In this document: piece after piece, positions 42,756 through 51,822 of the stretch | How the letters are laid out: every line of letters starts with the position of its first letter | How positions within the stretch are numbered: position 1 is the first letter of the stretch | NCBI GenBank assembly: GCA_964636665.1 | Contig: CAZWVT010000003.1 | Span: 18,917 to 82,916 of the forward strand | Direction: 5' to 3' | Length of the DNA stretch: 64,000 nucleotides | Source: JAAYLC01 sp964636665 | GTDB taxonomy: Bacteria; Bacteroidota; Bacteroidia; Flavobacteriales; Flavobacteriaceae | Position numbers and translations under genes: made by a program | The notes under the pieces: generated by a model | What the model was told of the DNA's origin: nothing | What the model saw: the letters and a program-made list of their open reading frames with translations, nothing else | The model's database searches: none

Positions 42756-43694
42756 ATGCGCGGACCCTTATTTTATTCAAAAATTCTTTTGTTTGGCGAA
42801 TACGGAATTATCAAAGATTCCAAAGGATTGTCGATTCCTTACAACGTTTACAAAGGAGCTCTTAAAATAGACAAGAATCAAACTGACGCGACTAAAGCAT
42901 CCAATCAATCTTTGGCTAGATTTGCCGAGTATTTGGATAATCTTCAAAAAGAAAATCCCGAATTGGTTTCTTTCGATATTGATTCTCTAATTGATGACAT
43001 AAAACAAGGACTTTATTTTGACAGCAGCATTCCACAAGGTTACGGAGTGGGTAGCAGCGGTGCTTTGGTAGCAGCTGTTTATGACAAATACGCGCTTAAT
43101 AAAATTACCATCCTCGAAAACTTAACACGTGAAAAATTATTGACGTTAAAGCATGTTTTTGCTGAAATGGAATCTTTCTTCCACGGAAAATCTTCAGGAT
43201 TGGACCCGCTTAACAGCTATTTGAGTTTGCCTATTTTAATCAATTCAAAGGACCATATCGAACCTGCCGGAATTCCTTCACAGGTAAAAAATGGAAAAGG
43301 AGCCGTGTTTTTATTAGACAGCGGAAGCATTGGTGAAACCGCTCCAATGGTTCAGATTTTTATGGAAAACATGAAAAATGAAGGTTTCCGAAACATGTTG
43401 AAACACCAGTTTGCAAAACATACCGATGCCTGTATTGAAGATTTTTTGCAAGGCAATGTCAAATCGCTTTTCGGAAATATCAAACAGCTTTCTAAAGTTG
43501 TTTTGGAAAACTTCAAACCGATGATTCCCGCACAATTTCACAAACTCTGGAAAAAAGGTATCGATTCCAACGCCTATTATTTAAAACTATGCGGTTCAGG
43601 CGGAGGCGGCTACATTCTTGGCTTTACGGAAGACCTGCAAAAAGCGCAGAAAGCCCTTAAGAATTATAAGCTGGAAGTCGTCTATACTTTCTGA
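42756..43694 (+). CDS. GHMP kinase, probable mevalonate kinase
   Basis: A 312-residue GHMP-superfamily kinase. Motif 1 is at the N-terminus (YSKILLFGEYGIIKDSKGLS), the ATP loop is SSIPQGYGVGSSGALVAAV (around residues 89-107), and motif 3 is YLKLCGSGGGGYILGF. SSGLDPLNSYLSLP supplies the catalytic Asp region. The pattern fits bacterial mevalonate kinase, so isoprenoids may be made by the mevalonate route, and a prenyltransferase follows directly. Other mevalonate genes are not in the window. Confidence 0.82.
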   Translation: MRGPLFYSKILLFGEYGIIKDSKGLSIPYNVYKGALKIDKNQTDATKASNQSLARFAEYLDNLQKENPELVSFDIDSLIDDIKQGLYFDSSIPQGYGVGSSGALVAAVYDKYALNKITILENLTREKLLTLKHVFAEMESFFHGKSSGLDPLNSYLSLPILINSKDHIEPAGIPSQVKNGKGAVFLLDSGSIGETAPMVQIFMENMKNEGFRNMLKHQFAKHTDACIEDFLQGNVKSLFGNIKQLSKVVLENFKPMIPAQFHKLWKKGIDSNAYYLKLCGSGGGGYILGFTEDLQKAQKALKNYKLEVVYTF

Positions 43695-43716
43695 TTTCCA
43701 CTTCAAGATTTCTTTC

Positions 43717-44625
43717 ATGCTTAACAGAAGACGAAAATTATTTTTACTAAAATTCTTTTCCCTGTTTTCTGTGGTTCGAGGGTACAATATCTTGTTCCTT
43801 ATCATTGCAATTTACCTGACAAGTATTTACATCCTCGCTCCGAGTTTGTCAATTCAGGAAGTACTGACGGATGTTAATCTTCTCGTTTTGGTATTGGCTT
43901 CTGCTTCTGCCATTGCAAGCGGTTACATCATCAATAATTTTTACGACAGCGAAAAAGATCTCATCAACCGTCCGCGCAAAACTGTTTTAGATCGACTTGT
44001 CAGCCAACGTACAAAACTGACAACCTATTTTGTGCTTAATTTATTGTCTGTCATTTTGGCGAGTTACGTTTCGTTTAAAGCGGTTGTTTTCTTTTCGATT
44101 TATATTTTTTTTCTGTGGTTTTACAGTCATAAACTCAAAAAACATCCATTTATCGGAAATTTAACGGCAGCTGTTCTTACAGTGATTCCCTTTTTTGTGG
44201 TTTTCATCTATTACGGGAATTTTGACTTGGTCATTTTTGTACACGCCATTTTCTTGTTTATGATTATTTCGATGCGCGAATTGATAAAAGATTTGGAAAA
44301 TTTAAAAGGCGATTTTACGCTTGACTATCAAACCATTCCGGTGCTATATGGAGAGCAAGCTTCCAAAAAAATGCTCGCCATTTTAGGGGTGCTTACCTTT
44401 ATTCCAGGTTTGCTTTTGGTTACTTATTTTAGTCAAGATATCGGACGAATGATCTATTATTTCTACGGAAGCATGCTTGCTTTGATAGTATTTTTAATCT
44501 TGTTGTGGACTGCTGAAAAGAAAATAAACTATGTAATTCTCCACACTATTTTACGACTTATTCTCGTAATTGGTGTATTAAGTATTGGTTTGATTCGTGT
44601 TGAATCTATTGTCACGCATTTGTAG
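43717..44625 (+). CDS. UbiA-family prenyltransferase
   Basis: A 302-residue integral membrane prenyltransferase with about eight helices. The first Asp-rich motif is NNFYDSEKDLINRP (NDxxDxxxD type), the second region is MRELIKDLENLKGD (DxxxD type). It may attach a prenyl chain to a glycerol-phosphate or quinone acceptor; relatives are annotated as geranylgeranylglycerol-phosphate geranylgeranyltransferase. I start it at ATG 43717. A longer in-frame start (43618) would overlap the kinase gene by 77 bp and adds non-family residues. The 3' end overlaps the opposite methyltransferase gene by 14 bp. Confidence 0.85.
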   Translation: MLNRRRKLFLLKFFSLFSVVRGYNILFLIIAIYLTSIYILAPSLSIQEVLTDVNLLVLVLASASAIASGYIINNFYDSEKDLINRPRKTVLDRLVSQRTKLTTYFVLNLLSVILASYVSFKAVVFFSIYIFFLWFYSHKLKKHPFIGNLTAAVLTVIPFFVVFIYYGNFDLVIFVHAIFLFMIISMRELIKDLENLKGDFTLDYQTIPVLYGEQASKKMLAILGVLTFIPGLLLVTYFSQDIGRMIYYFYGSMLALIVFLILLWTAEKKINYVILHTILRLILVIGVLSIGLIRVESIVTHL

Positions 44626-45160
44626 TTTGTTTCATTTGTGCAAAAAGACTCCACAGCACTACACCTGCGCAAACTGCAATATTTAAAGAATGCTTAACTC
44701 CAAACTGTGGGATTTCAATCACTGCATCGCTTGCGGAAACTACCTTTTGCTGTACACCTTTAACTTCATTTCCAAAAACAACAGCATAGGTATGCTCGGG
44801 ATTTAATGTAAATTCATCGAGAAAAACAGCATTTTCTGCTTGTTCGACAGCTGCTACAAATATTTTGTCTTTCTGTAATTTATGAACGACTTCCATCACA
44901 TCTTCCACATATTCCCATTCCACATTTTCAGTCGCTCCCAAAGCAGTTTTGTGAATGTCCTTATGCGGAGGTTTTGCCGTAATGCCACAGAGGTATATTT
45001 TTTTAATTAAAAAAGCATCCGAGGTTCTGAAAACAGAACCTATATTATTGAGGCTTCGAATGTTATCAAGAACGACAATCAGATTTGTTTTATTTGCTTT
45101 TTGGTAGCTTTCGGCATCCAATCGAATCAATTCGCTATTTTTTAATTTTCTGTTTTCCAT
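44612..45160 (-). CDS. TrmH/SpoU-family RNA 2'-O-methyltransferase
   Basis: A 182-residue SPOUT methyltransferase starting at ATG 45160 (MENRKLKNSELIRLD); an earlier in-frame ATG would add 11 atypical residues. The family motifs are intact: motif 1 NIRSLNNIGSVFRTSDAF (catalytic Arg/Asn region), motif 2 VVFGNEVKGV and motif 3 IPQFGVKHSLNIAVCAGVVLW, which form the S-adenosylmethionine-binding knot. The RNA target (tRNA or rRNA) is not evident. It is divergent from mutS. Confidence 0.9.
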   Translation of the reverse strand: MENRKLKNSELIRLDAESYQKANKTNLIVVLDNIRSLNNIGSVFRTSDAFLIKKIYLCGITAKPPHKDIHKTALGATENVEWEYVEDVMEVVHKLQKDKIFVAAVEQAENAVFLDEFTLNPEHTYAVVFGNEVKGVQQKVVSASDAVIEIPQFGVKHSLNIAVCAGVVLWSLFAQMKQTTNA

Positions 45161-45292
45161 ACCTTTCGCAAAGATAGAATTAATCATCAACATTGGATTT
45201 TTACTTTAAACCCACTTTTAGAAAAGCGGCATAATTAGTATCTTTATCCGTTTATATAAAAGTAAAAACAGCTTAAAAATTCCATAAAAAAC

Positions 45293-47926
45293 ATGTCAAA
45301 AAAAGAGACTCCATTGATGAAACAATACAACAGCATCAAAGCAAAGTATCCCGATGCCTTGTTGTTGTTCCGTGTTGGAGATTTCTATGAAACTTTTGGC
45401 TCGGATGCCATACGGGCTTCTAAAATTTTAAACATTACACTTACGGCGCGAAACAATGGCGCAGACAAGACAGAACTTGCAGGATTTCCGCATCATTCTT
45501 TGAATACTTATTTGCCAAAATTGGTAAAAGCAGGATGTCGTGTTGCTATTTGTGATCAATTGGAAGATCCGAAAACAACTAAAACCATCGTAAAAAGAGG
45601 TGTTACCGAGCTCGTTACGCCGGGCGTGGCTTTTAATGATGATATTTTACAGTCAAAATCCAATAATTTTCTTGCCTCAATTTATTTTAATACAAATACG
45701 AATGGAAAAAATAAGAATCTCGGAATTTCTTTTTTGGATGTATCCACAGGAGAATTCTTGGTAGCTCAAGGTTCTGAAGAATACATTGATAAATTACTTC
45801 AAAATTTTAATCCTTCTGAAATATTATTTTCAAAACAAAAAAAGAAAAATTTTTCAGAATCCTTCGGCAATGAATATCACACTTATTATTTAGAAGATTG
45901 GATTTTTCAGTTTGATTACACTTTTGAAACCCTGACCAAACATTTTGGAACGCAAAATTTAAAAGGTTTCGGTGTGGATCATTTAACCGAAGGCATCATA
46001 GCAGCCGGCGCCATTCTCCATTATTTAAATGAAACGCATCATTCCAATTTACAGCATATTTCAAAACTTTCCAGAATAGCAGAGGACGATTACGTTTGGA
46101 TGGATCGTTTTACGATTCGAAATTTGGAATTGTACCATTCTACCTCACCCAATGCAGTAACGCTTTTGGATGTTATCGACAAAACCATCTCGCCAATGGG
46201 CGGACGATTATTGAAACGCTGGTTGGCACTTCCGCTAAAAAACACAACAAAAATAACTCGTCGTCACGAAGTTGTGAATCATTTGTTGAATCAGCCGCAA
46301 TTGTTAGAAAGAATTCGAAATTATATAAAACACATCGGAGATTTAGAGCGATTGATTTCAAAAGTTGCAACTCATAAAATAAACCCGAGAGAAGTCATTC
46401 AATTAAAAAATTCTTTAGAAGCTATTGTTCCTGTAAAAGCCATTGCAGTACATTCTGACAATGAATCGATGCGGATAATAGGAGAACAACTTCACGATTG
46501 CGAATTGCTCAGAGAACGAATTAAAACGACCTTGTTTGAAGAAGCACCGGTAAATATTCTAAAAGGGAATACCATAGCCTCCGGATTTTCAGAAGATTTG
46601 GACAACCTCCGAAATATTTCTGCCAATAGTAAAGAATATTTAGATGAAATGCTTGAGCGAGAAAGTAAGAATACGGGAATCAGCTCGTTAAAAATTGGCT
46701 CAAACAACGTTTTTGGATACTATATAGAAGTTAGAAATACGCATAAAGACAAAGTTCCCTCTGATTGGATTCGCAAACAAACGCTTGTCAGTGCTGAACG
46801 CTACATTACGGAAGAACTGAAAGAATACGAAAATAAAATTGTAGGTGCAGAAGAAAAAATCCTTGCTTTAGAACAAGATATTTACGGAAAACTCGTGGAG
46901 TGGATGCTTCAGTATATTGAAATCGTACAGCAAAATGCCGGTTTAATTGCCCAATTGGACTGTCTGTGTTCATTTGCCGTACAAGCCAAAGAAGCGTCTT
47001 ATACACGACCGCTTATAGACGAAAGTTCAGATATCGACATTAAAGAAGGACGTCATCCTGTCATTGAAAAGCAACTTCCTCCGGATGTTCCTTACATTGC
47101 AAACGATATTTTTTTAGATCGTGAAAACCAACAAATCATAATGATTACCGGTCCAAACATGAGTGGAAAATCGGCGATTCTCAGACAAACAGCACTGATT
47201 GTTCTTCTTGCTCAAATTGGAAGTTTTGTTCCGGCATCTGCAGTAAGAATTGGTTGTGTGGATAAAATTTTTACCCGAGTAGGGGCGAGTGATAATATTT
47301 CGATGGGAGAATCGACATTTATGGTCGAAATGAATGAAACCGCCAGTATTTTGAACAATCTTTCAGATCGAAGTTTAATTCTTTTGGACGAAATAGGTCG
47401 CGGAACAAGTACTTATGACGGAATTTCCATAGCATGGGCAATTACGGAATACATTCACGAACATCCCAGCAGGGCGAAAACGCTTTTTGCAACACATTAT
47501 CACGAACTCAATGAAATGAGCGATTTATTCCCGAGGATTAAAAACTATAATGTCTCGGTCAAAGAATTAAAAGACACGGTGCTTTTTATGAGAAAATTAG
47601 TGCCGGGCGGAAGTCAACACAGTTTTGGAATTCACGTTGCAAAAATGGCAGGAATGCCGCAAGCCGTCCTTCATCGTGCTAATAAATTATTAATACGATT
47701 AGAACAGACGCATTCGTCAGAAAATATGAGTGATAATCTAAAAACTTCGTCTAAAGAGGAGCTTCAATTGAGTTTTTTCCAGTTGGATGATCCTTTATTA
47801 GAAGAAATCCGAAATGAAATTCTAGATTTGGATATCGATACGCTTACTCCTGTTGAAGCGCTGATGAAACTCAATGAAATCAAAAGATTGCTGGAGCGAA
47901 ATGCTACAATGAAAGTAAAAAGATAA
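45293..47926 (+). CDS. mutS: DNA mismatch repair protein MutS
   Basis: An 877-residue mismatch sensor. The mismatch-binding N-terminal motif is present ([11 protein letters not shown], with the Phe-x-Glu that wedges into DNA), followed by connector, lever and clamp regions. The ATPase domain has Walker [11 protein letters not shown], the Ser/Thr loop STFMVEM, Walker [17 protein letters not shown] and the HYHELNEM switch. Length is standard for MutS1. A well-formed gene on its own transcript. Confidence 0.98.
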   Translation: MSKKETPLMKQYNSIKAKYPDALLLFRVGDFYETFGSDAIRASKILNITLTARNNGADKTELAGFPHHSLNTYLPKLVKAGCRVAICDQLEDPKTTKTIVKRGVTELVTPGVAFNDDILQSKSNNFLASIYFNTNTNGKNKNLGISFLDVSTGEFLVAQGSEEYIDKLLQNFNPSEILFSKQKKKNFSESFGNEYHTYYLEDWIFQFDYTFETLTKHFGTQNLKGFGVDHLTEGIIAAGAILHYLNETHHSNLQHISKLSRIAEDDYVWMDRFTIRNLELYHSTSPNAVTLLDVIDKTISPMGGRLLKRWLALPLKNTTKITRRHEVVNHLLNQPQLLERIRNYIKHIGDLERLISKVATHKINPREVIQLKNSLEAIVPVKAIAVHSDNESMRIIGEQLHDCELLRERIKTTLFEEAPVNILKGNTIASGFSEDLDNLRNISANSKEYLDEMLERESKNTGISSLKIGSNNVFGYYIEVRNTHKDKVPSDWIRKQTLVSAERYITEELKEYENKIVGAEEKILALEQDIYGKLVEWMLQYIEIVQQNAGLIAQLDCLCSFAVQAKEASYTRPLIDESSDIDIKEGRHPVIEKQLPPDVPYIANDIFLDRENQQIIMITGPNMSGKSAILRQTALIVLLAQIGSFVPASAVRIGCVDKIFTRVGASDNISMGESTFMVEMNETASILNNLSDRSLILLDEIGRGTSTYDGISIAWAITEYIHEHPSRAKTLFATHYHELNEMSDLFPRIKNYNVSVKELKDTVLFMRKLVPGGSQHSFGIHVAKMAGMPQAVLHRANKLLIRLEQTHSSENMSDNLKTSSKEELQLSFFQLDDPLLEEIRNEILDLDIDTLTPVEALMKLNEIKRLLERNATMKVKR

Positions 47927-47964
47927 TTTAAACGCTATTTTTCATTTTATGAAACAAAAATCTT

Positions 47965-47993
47965 TTGCAGTTTCAGTAAATATATTAAATTTG
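47965..47993 (+). promoter_or_regulatory. Promoter of the tRNA block
   Basis: TTG (47965-47967) and TAAATTTG (47986-47993) are spaced 18 bp, the Bacteroidota -33/-7 arrangement. It lies upstream of the decayed and intact tRNA-Gly units. Confidence 0.6.
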
Positions 47994-48053
47994 CATCCGC
48001 TAAGTCAGAGCTATTCTAAGTATGTCTAACTTGGTGACGTTCTTAAAAAGAAT

Positions 48054-48141
48054 GCGAAAACAATTTAGTTGTTAGCGCACGCCCTCCGCCCGAGGCGGAT
48101 AAGAGTTCGCTTATGTTTGTTCTTTGCTTATAAAAAGTAAT
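48054..48141 (+). pseudogene. Decayed tRNA-Gly copy 1 (tandem unit, 88 bp)
   Basis: Starts GCGAAAAC like the tRNA-Gly acceptor and keeps a degenerate D-arm (CAATTTAGTTGTTAGCGC). It then has a palindrome TCCGCC-CGA-GGCGGA (48085-48099) in place of the anticodon arm and lacks the T-arm and 3' acceptor. The tail (GAGTTCGCTTATG ... TTTGCTTATAAAAAGTAAT) is shared with the next unit. Confidence 0.7.
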
Positions 48142-48227
48142 GCGAAAATAGCTCAGTTGGTAGAGCGCCATCCGCCTGAGGCGGATAGAGTTCGCTTATG
48201 TTCGTTTCTTTGCTTATAAAAAGTAAT
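48142..48227 (+). pseudogene. Decayed tRNA-Gly copy 2 (tandem unit, 86 bp)
   Basis: The first 29 nt, through AGAGCGCCA, are identical to the functional tRNA-Gly that follows. The sequence then switches to the palindrome ATCCGCC-TGA-GGCGGAT (48170-48186) and the same tail as unit 1. There is no T-arm or 3' acceptor strand, so it cannot be a working tRNA. Confidence 0.8.
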
Positions 48228-48300
48228 GCGAAAATAGCTCAGTTGGTAGAGCGCCACCTTGCCAAGGTGGAGGTCGCGGGTTCGAATCCCGTTTTTCGCT
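48228..48300 (+). tRNA. tRNA-Gly (GCC)
   Basis: A complete 73-nt cloverleaf. The acceptor GCGAAAA pairs with TTTTCGC, the D-arm is TAGCTCAGTTGGTAGAGC, and the anticodon stem CCACC/GGTGG holds the loop TTGCCAA with anticodon GCC. The T-arm is CGCGGGTTCGAATCCCG, and the discriminator is T. CCA is not encoded. Confidence 0.97.
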
Positions 48301-48307
48301 CAAAAGT

Positions 48308-48334
48308 ATGCCGAATTCCAATCGGCATTTTTTA
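48308..48334 (+). terminator. Hairpin with T-run between the two tRNAs
   Basis: ATGCCGA / TCGGCAT (7 bp) with a 7-nt loop, then TTTTTT. It looks like an intrinsic terminator, though tRNA-Leu begins only 13 bp later, so it may instead be a processing site with partial read-through. Confidence 0.6.
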
Positions 48335-48346
48335 TTGTCTTATTAT

Positions 48347-48431
48347 GCTGATGTGGTGGAATTGGTAGACACTCAGGACTTAAAATCCTGTGCCCATTGC
48401 GGGCGTGCGGGTTCAAGTCCCGCCATCAGTA
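48347..48431 (+). tRNA. tRNA-Leu (TAA)
   Basis: An 85-nt class II tRNA. The acceptor GCTGATG pairs with CATCAGT (one G-T pair), the anticodon arm CAGGA-CTTAAAA-TCCTG has anticodon TAA, a long variable arm (TGCCCATTGCGGGCGT) follows, and the T-arm is GCGGGTTCAAGTCCCGC. CCA is not encoded. Confidence 0.96.
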
Positions 48432-48435
48432 CAAG

Positions 48436-48467
48436 AAAAACCGCAGTTTTTTTAAATTGCGGTTTTT
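48436..48467 (+). terminator. Terminator after tRNA-Leu
   Basis: A perfect 10-bp stem AAAAACCGCA / TGCGGTTTTT followed by T residues, 4 bp after the tRNA. Confidence 0.88.
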
Positions 48468-48570
48468 TTATTGGTTAAACTTTAGAATATCAATTTAGTT
48501 GAGATAGATATAGTTTTTCGTGTAAAAATTCAACACATTCTTCAAATAAATCGGATTAATATTGTTTTTT

Positions 48571-48578
48571 TATCTTTG
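48571..48578 (+). promoter_or_regulatory. Candidate -7 box of the T9SS cargo gene
   Basis: TATCTTTG matches TAnnTTTG, 46 bp before the start; no -33 TTG at the usual spacing. Confidence 0.38.
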
Positions 48579-48624
48579 ATGAATATATGCTTTTATATTT
48601 AACTTATGATTAAAATCTAAAACT

Positions 48625-49347
48625 ATGAAAACAATATTATACATTCTCATATTTTGTTTTGGTGCAGGTTCTTTTGCACAAGACGCACGCATTTTCAATA
48701 CCACTTGGTATTTAGAAAATGTGATTATTAACGGTCAGGATAATTTTCCTCCTTCAAATTCGGAAGTTTCTTATGTGGGATTATCCATTGATGATTCAAA
48801 TATGCTTTTGGAGACAGGAGTCTGTAACATGGGAAGTGGAACAATAGACTTTAGCAATTTTAATCCGAGTTTTTTCTTTTCCGATGGGATGTCGGTTACA
48901 TTAAGTGATTGTAACAATTCACAAAATGCCGTTTTTGAAACCATATATTTTGATGATTTCTTTAAAGCAGGATATATTGATGTAAGTGATTCGTTTTTCT
49001 ACAATATAACCGATGACGGCAACGGAAATTTAAGTTTGTTAATTACCAATGCAAATGGCAATCAAGCAATTTATGGAAACCGAATGCTTTCCACCCCAGA
49101 TTTAATTAATTCGGATTTTACGATTCATCCCAATCCTGCATCTGAGCAAATTACATTAAGTTCTGATTATGAAAATATAAATTTCAAGATCGAAATTTTC
49201 GACAGCACCGGAAAAATGCTTAAAAACGAGTTTGCAACATCAGGAAAAAATACGTTGGACATTTCAAGTTTTTCCGCCGGAATTTATTTTCTAAAAATCC
49301 AATCGGAAAATGGAGATGTTACAGTAAAGCGGTTTGTTAAAGAGTAA
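48625..49347 (+). CDS. Secreted protein with type IX secretion C-terminal sorting domain
   Basis: A 240-residue protein. The signal peptide ends FA|Q. The central part (about 24-155) is a beta-rich domain with three cysteines (ETGVCNMG, LSDCNNS and nearby) that I cannot assign, though its opening NTTWYLENVIINGQ recalls small lipocalin-like extracytoplasmic proteins. Residues 165-240 are a type A T9SS sorting domain: FTIHPNPASEQITL, KIEIFDSTGKMLK, LDISSFSAGIYFLKI, TVKRFVKE. It is exported through T9SS and either released or surface bound. Confidence 0.85.
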   Translation: MKTILYILIFCFGAGSFAQDARIFNTTWYLENVIINGQDNFPPSNSEVSYVGLSIDDSNMLLETGVCNMGSGTIDFSNFNPSFFFSDGMSVTLSDCNNSQNAVFETIYFDDFFKAGYIDVSDSFFYNITDDGNGNLSLLITNANGNQAIYGNRMLSTPDLINSDFTIHPNPASEQITLSSDYENINFKIEIFDSTGKMLKNEFATSGKNTLDISSFSAGIYFLKIQSENGDVTVKRFVKE

Positions 49348-49367
49348 ATAATTTTGAATTCCTAAAT

Positions 49368-49404
49368 AAAAAAAAGAGACTGAAATTATCAGCCTCTTTT
49401 TTTT
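49368..49404. terminator. Bidirectional terminator
   Basis: AAAAAGAG-a-CTGA / TCAG-c-CTCTTTTT with a 5-nt loop, flanked by A and T runs. It lies between the convergent T9SS cargo gene and tsf. Confidence 0.82.
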
Positions 49405-49421
49405 AATTTTCAATATGGATT

Positions 49422-50390
49422 TTAAGCCAAAGAAACTCTCTTGAAGCCTACAACCTCAACGTCACCAAAAGACTTTACGTATTCGGCTACATTTTTCTTC
49501 TCATCTTTAATAAACGCTTGATCCAACAAAGCTTTTTCAAGGTCTAAAGTAGTATTGTCTTTGATAAAACGATCCATTTTACCCGGAAGGATGCGATCCC
49601 AAATATTTTCCGGTTTTCCTTCTGCTTTTAATTCTTCTCTTGCAGCTTCTTCCGCTTTAGCCAAAACATCAGGGGTTAATTGTACACGTGAAATATATTG
49701 AGGTACATTTTTCAAAGTTTTTCCCAATCTGCCTAATTCGATGTTCTCTTTTTCGATAGCGGCAATACGCGCTTCTGTTTCTGCACTGATGTAATCTGCA
49801 TCAAAGTCGTGATATGAAAGGGTAGTCGCACCCATCGAAGCTACTTGCATTGAAATGTCTTTTGCAAGCGTTTCAGCATTGTCAGTTTTTTTGGAAAGTC
49901 CGGTAAGCGCAGCAATTTTATTTCCGTGAACATACGAACCTACAAAAGGAGCTTCCAATACTTCAAATCCACCGATTTCGATTTTCTCGCCGATAACACC
50001 TGTTTGTTCGGTTAATTTATCCTGAACTGTCAAATCTCCTTCAAACGAAGCAGCAAGAAACTCTTCTTTGGTGTTGTGATTAATAGCTATTTCGGCAAAT
50101 TTGTTTGCCATTTCTACAAAAGTTTCGTTTTTAGCAACAAAATCTGTTTCACAGTTTAAAGAAATAGCAACTCCTTTAGTTTGGTCATCATTGATTTTTA
50201 CTGTCGCTACGCCTTCGCCGGAATCACGATCGGCTCGCTTTTCTGCAACTTGCTGTCCTTTTTTTCTAAGGATAGAAATTGCTTCATCTATATCGCCGTT
50301 TGCTTCGACCAATGCATTTTTGCAATCCATCATTCCGGCACCGGTAATTTGTCTTAACTTATTTACGTCTGCAGCAGTTATTTTAGTCAT
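49422..50390 (-). CDS. tsf: Translation elongation factor Ts
   Basis: A 322-residue guanine-nucleotide exchange factor for EF-Tu. The N-terminal UBA-like domain (VNKLRQITGAGMMDCKNALVEANGDIDEAI, in family order) and the conserved TDFVAKN in the core (residues about 80-86) are clear. The length is slightly greater than in E. coli, as usual for Bacteroidota. It follows rpsB at 39 bp, the classic rpsB-tsf pair. Confidence 0.97.
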   Translation of the reverse strand: MTKITAADVNKLRQITGAGMMDCKNALVEANGDIDEAISILRKKGQQVAEKRADRDSGEGVATVKINDDQTKGVAISLNCETDFVAKNETFVEMANKFAEIAINHNTKEEFLAASFEGDLTVQDKLTEQTGVIGEKIEIGGFEVLEAPFVGSYVHGNKIAALTGLSKKTDNAETLAKDISMQVASMGATTLSYHDFDADYISAETEARIAAIEKENIELGRLGKTLKNVPQYISRVQLTPDVLAKAEEAAREELKAEGKPENIWDRILPGKMDRFIKDNTTLDLEKALLDQAFIKDEKKNVAEYVKSFGDVEVVGFKRVSLA

Positions 50391-50429
50391 AGTTCTTTTT
50401 TTAAACTTGCATTAATTATTTTCTTTTTC

Positions 50430-51251
50430 TTAAGATTTAATTCTTTTTCGTCCTCCTGATTTAGATTTTGGCGCATCCTCATCCTCATCTTCGTCAACAG
50501 CTACTGCAACAGCTTTTTTCTCTTCTTCTTCTTCCGCTTTTTCCTCTTCTTCTTTGGCTCCTTTTCTTTCAGAAAGTCCTTCTTTAATGGCTTCGGTCAC
50601 ATACCCAATCACGCTTTCAATAGACTTTGAAGCATCGTCATTGCTCGGGATGATATAATCGATATTTCGAGGGTCGCTGTTGGTGTCAACCATTGCAAAA
50701 ATCGGAATATTTAGTTTTAAAGCTTCTGCTACCGCAATGTGTTCGCGGGTAATATCCACGATGAATAAAGCAGCAGGAAGACGGCTCATATCGGCTATAG
50801 ATCCTAAGTTTTTTTCCAATTTTGCACGAAGACGGTCAACAGCAAGTCTTTCTTTTTTAGAAAGCGTATTGAATGTTCCGTCTTGCTTCATACGATCGAT
50901 GGCAGTCATTTTTTTCACTGCTTTTCTGATAGTGACAAAGTTGGTCAACATTCCGCCCGGCCATCTTTCAGTGATGTAAGGCATGTTTACTGCTTTTGCT
51001 TTCTCGGCGACAATGTCTTTCGCTTGTTTTTTTGTGGCGACGAATAGAACTTTTCGTCCACTTGCTGCAATTTTCTTAAGTGCTTCTGAAGCTTCTTCAA
51101 TCTTTGCAGCAGTTTTGTATAAGTTGATAATGTGGATTCCATTACGCTCCATGTAGATATAAGGAGCCATGTTTGGATTCCATTTGCGGGTAAGGTGCCC
51201 GAAGTGTACACCTGCGTCAAGTAATTTTTTTACTTCTACTTTGTTTGCCAT
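50430..51251 (-). CDS. rpsB: 30S ribosomal protein S2
   Basis: A 273-residue S2. Family motifs are LLDAGVHFGHLTRKWNPNM (residues 10-28), RKVLFVATKKQA, RWPGGMLTNF and IPIFAMVDTNSDP. The last 45 residues are a very acidic then basic tail (runs of Glu, then DEDEDED, ending GGRKRIKS), beyond the conserved fold. It is preceded by a leader with several hairpins (51270-51355) and a 12-bp stem after rpsI. It is likely transcribed together with tsf. Confidence 0.97.
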   Translation of the reverse strand: MANKVEVKKLLDAGVHFGHLTRKWNPNMAPYIYMERNGIHIINLYKTAAKIEEASEALKKIAASGRKVLFVATKKQAKDIVAEKAKAVNMPYITERWPGGMLTNFVTIRKAVKKMTAIDRMKQDGTFNTLSKKERLAVDRLRAKLEKNLGSIADMSRLPAALFIVDITREHIAVAEALKLNIPIFAMVDTNSDPRNIDYIIPSNDDASKSIESVIGYVTEAIKEGLSERKGAKEEEEKAEEEEEKKAVAVAVDEDEDEDAPKSKSGGRKRIKS

Positions 51252-51269
51252 TTTTGTTTTAGTTTACTT

Positions 51270-51355
51270 TCTGTCAAGGATAGCAACCGTTCCATTTTAG
51301 CGGACTTGGTTTAGATGCTAAACTAACTTCGCTTCTTTTGATAAAAGCGAATAAC
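51270..51355 (-). promoter_or_regulatory. Structured leader upstream of rpsB
   Basis: On the minus strand, hairpins TTCGCTT...AAGCGAA and GTTTAG-cat-CTAAAC lie in the last 110 nt before rpsB. Ribosomal protein genes often carry autoregulatory leaders, so an S2-binding site is possible. No -7 box is obvious in this space. Approximate limits. Confidence 0.4.
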
Positions 51356-51387
51356 AGCTTGATTAATATAAATATGAACTTAATAAA

Positions 51388-51422
51388 TTGTTGTGCTGTT
51401 CCCGTTTGAAACAGCACAACAA
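51388..51422 (-). terminator. 12-bp hairpin between rpsI and rpsB
   Basis: Perfect arms TTGTTGTGCTGT and ACAGCACAACAA with an 11-nt loop, 14 bp after the rpsI stop. On the minus strand it is followed by ATTTATTAAG, a weak T-tract, so attenuation rather than full termination is possible. Confidence 0.6.
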
Positions 51423-51435
51423 ATATTTCAATAGA

Positions 51436-51822
51436 TTAACGTTTAGAGAATTGGAATTTCTTACGGGCTTTTTTCTGTCCGTATTTTTTACGTTCAACCA
51501 TTCTTGGATCTCTTGTCAAAAGTCCTTCAGGTTTTAAAATTCCACGATTTTCCTCATTTAATTTGCACATTGCTCTGGAAATTGCCAATCGGATAGCTTC
51601 TGCTTGTCCGGTGATTCCTCCTCCAAAGACGTTCACGGTAATGTCGAAAGCATCTTCGTTATTAGTAAGAGCCAAAGGTTGCTTTACTTTATATTGAAGC
51701 GGTCCTGTTGGGAAGTAGTTTGCAAATTCACGATTGTTGATGGTGATTGAGCCGTTTCCTTCTTTTAGATAGATACGTGCTACGGCTGTTTTTCTTCGTC
51801 CTATAGTGTGAATTGTTTCCAT
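51436..51822 (-). CDS. rpsI: 30S ribosomal protein S9
   Basis: A 128-residue S9 with the typical GRRKTAVARIYLKEGNG start, VNVFGGGITGQAEAIRLAIS, and the basic C-terminus KKYGQKKARKKFQFSKR that reaches the ribosomal P site. Its ATG shares one base with the rplM stop (TAATG), the standard rplM-rpsI coupling. Confidence 0.98.
   Translation of the reverse strand: METIHTIGRRKTAVARIYLKEGNGSITINNREFANYFPTGPLQYKVKQPLALTNNEDAFDITVNVFGGGITGQAEAIRLAISRAMCKLNEENRGILKPEGLLTRDPRMVERKKYGQKKARKKFQFSKR

Noticed and set aside
43618..43716. Longer N-terminus for the UbiA-family protein.
   Set aside because: It would overlap the mevalonate kinase gene by 77 bp in another frame and adds residues unlike the family. 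ATG 43717 fits better.
48170..48186. Unit 2 of the tRNA block could fold as an anticodon arm ATCCG-CCTGAGG-CGGAT with anticodon TGA, suggesting a rare suppressor or Ser tRNA.
   Set aside because: The unit has no T-arm and no 3' acceptor strand, position 33 is C instead of T, and the arm is simply the palindrome.
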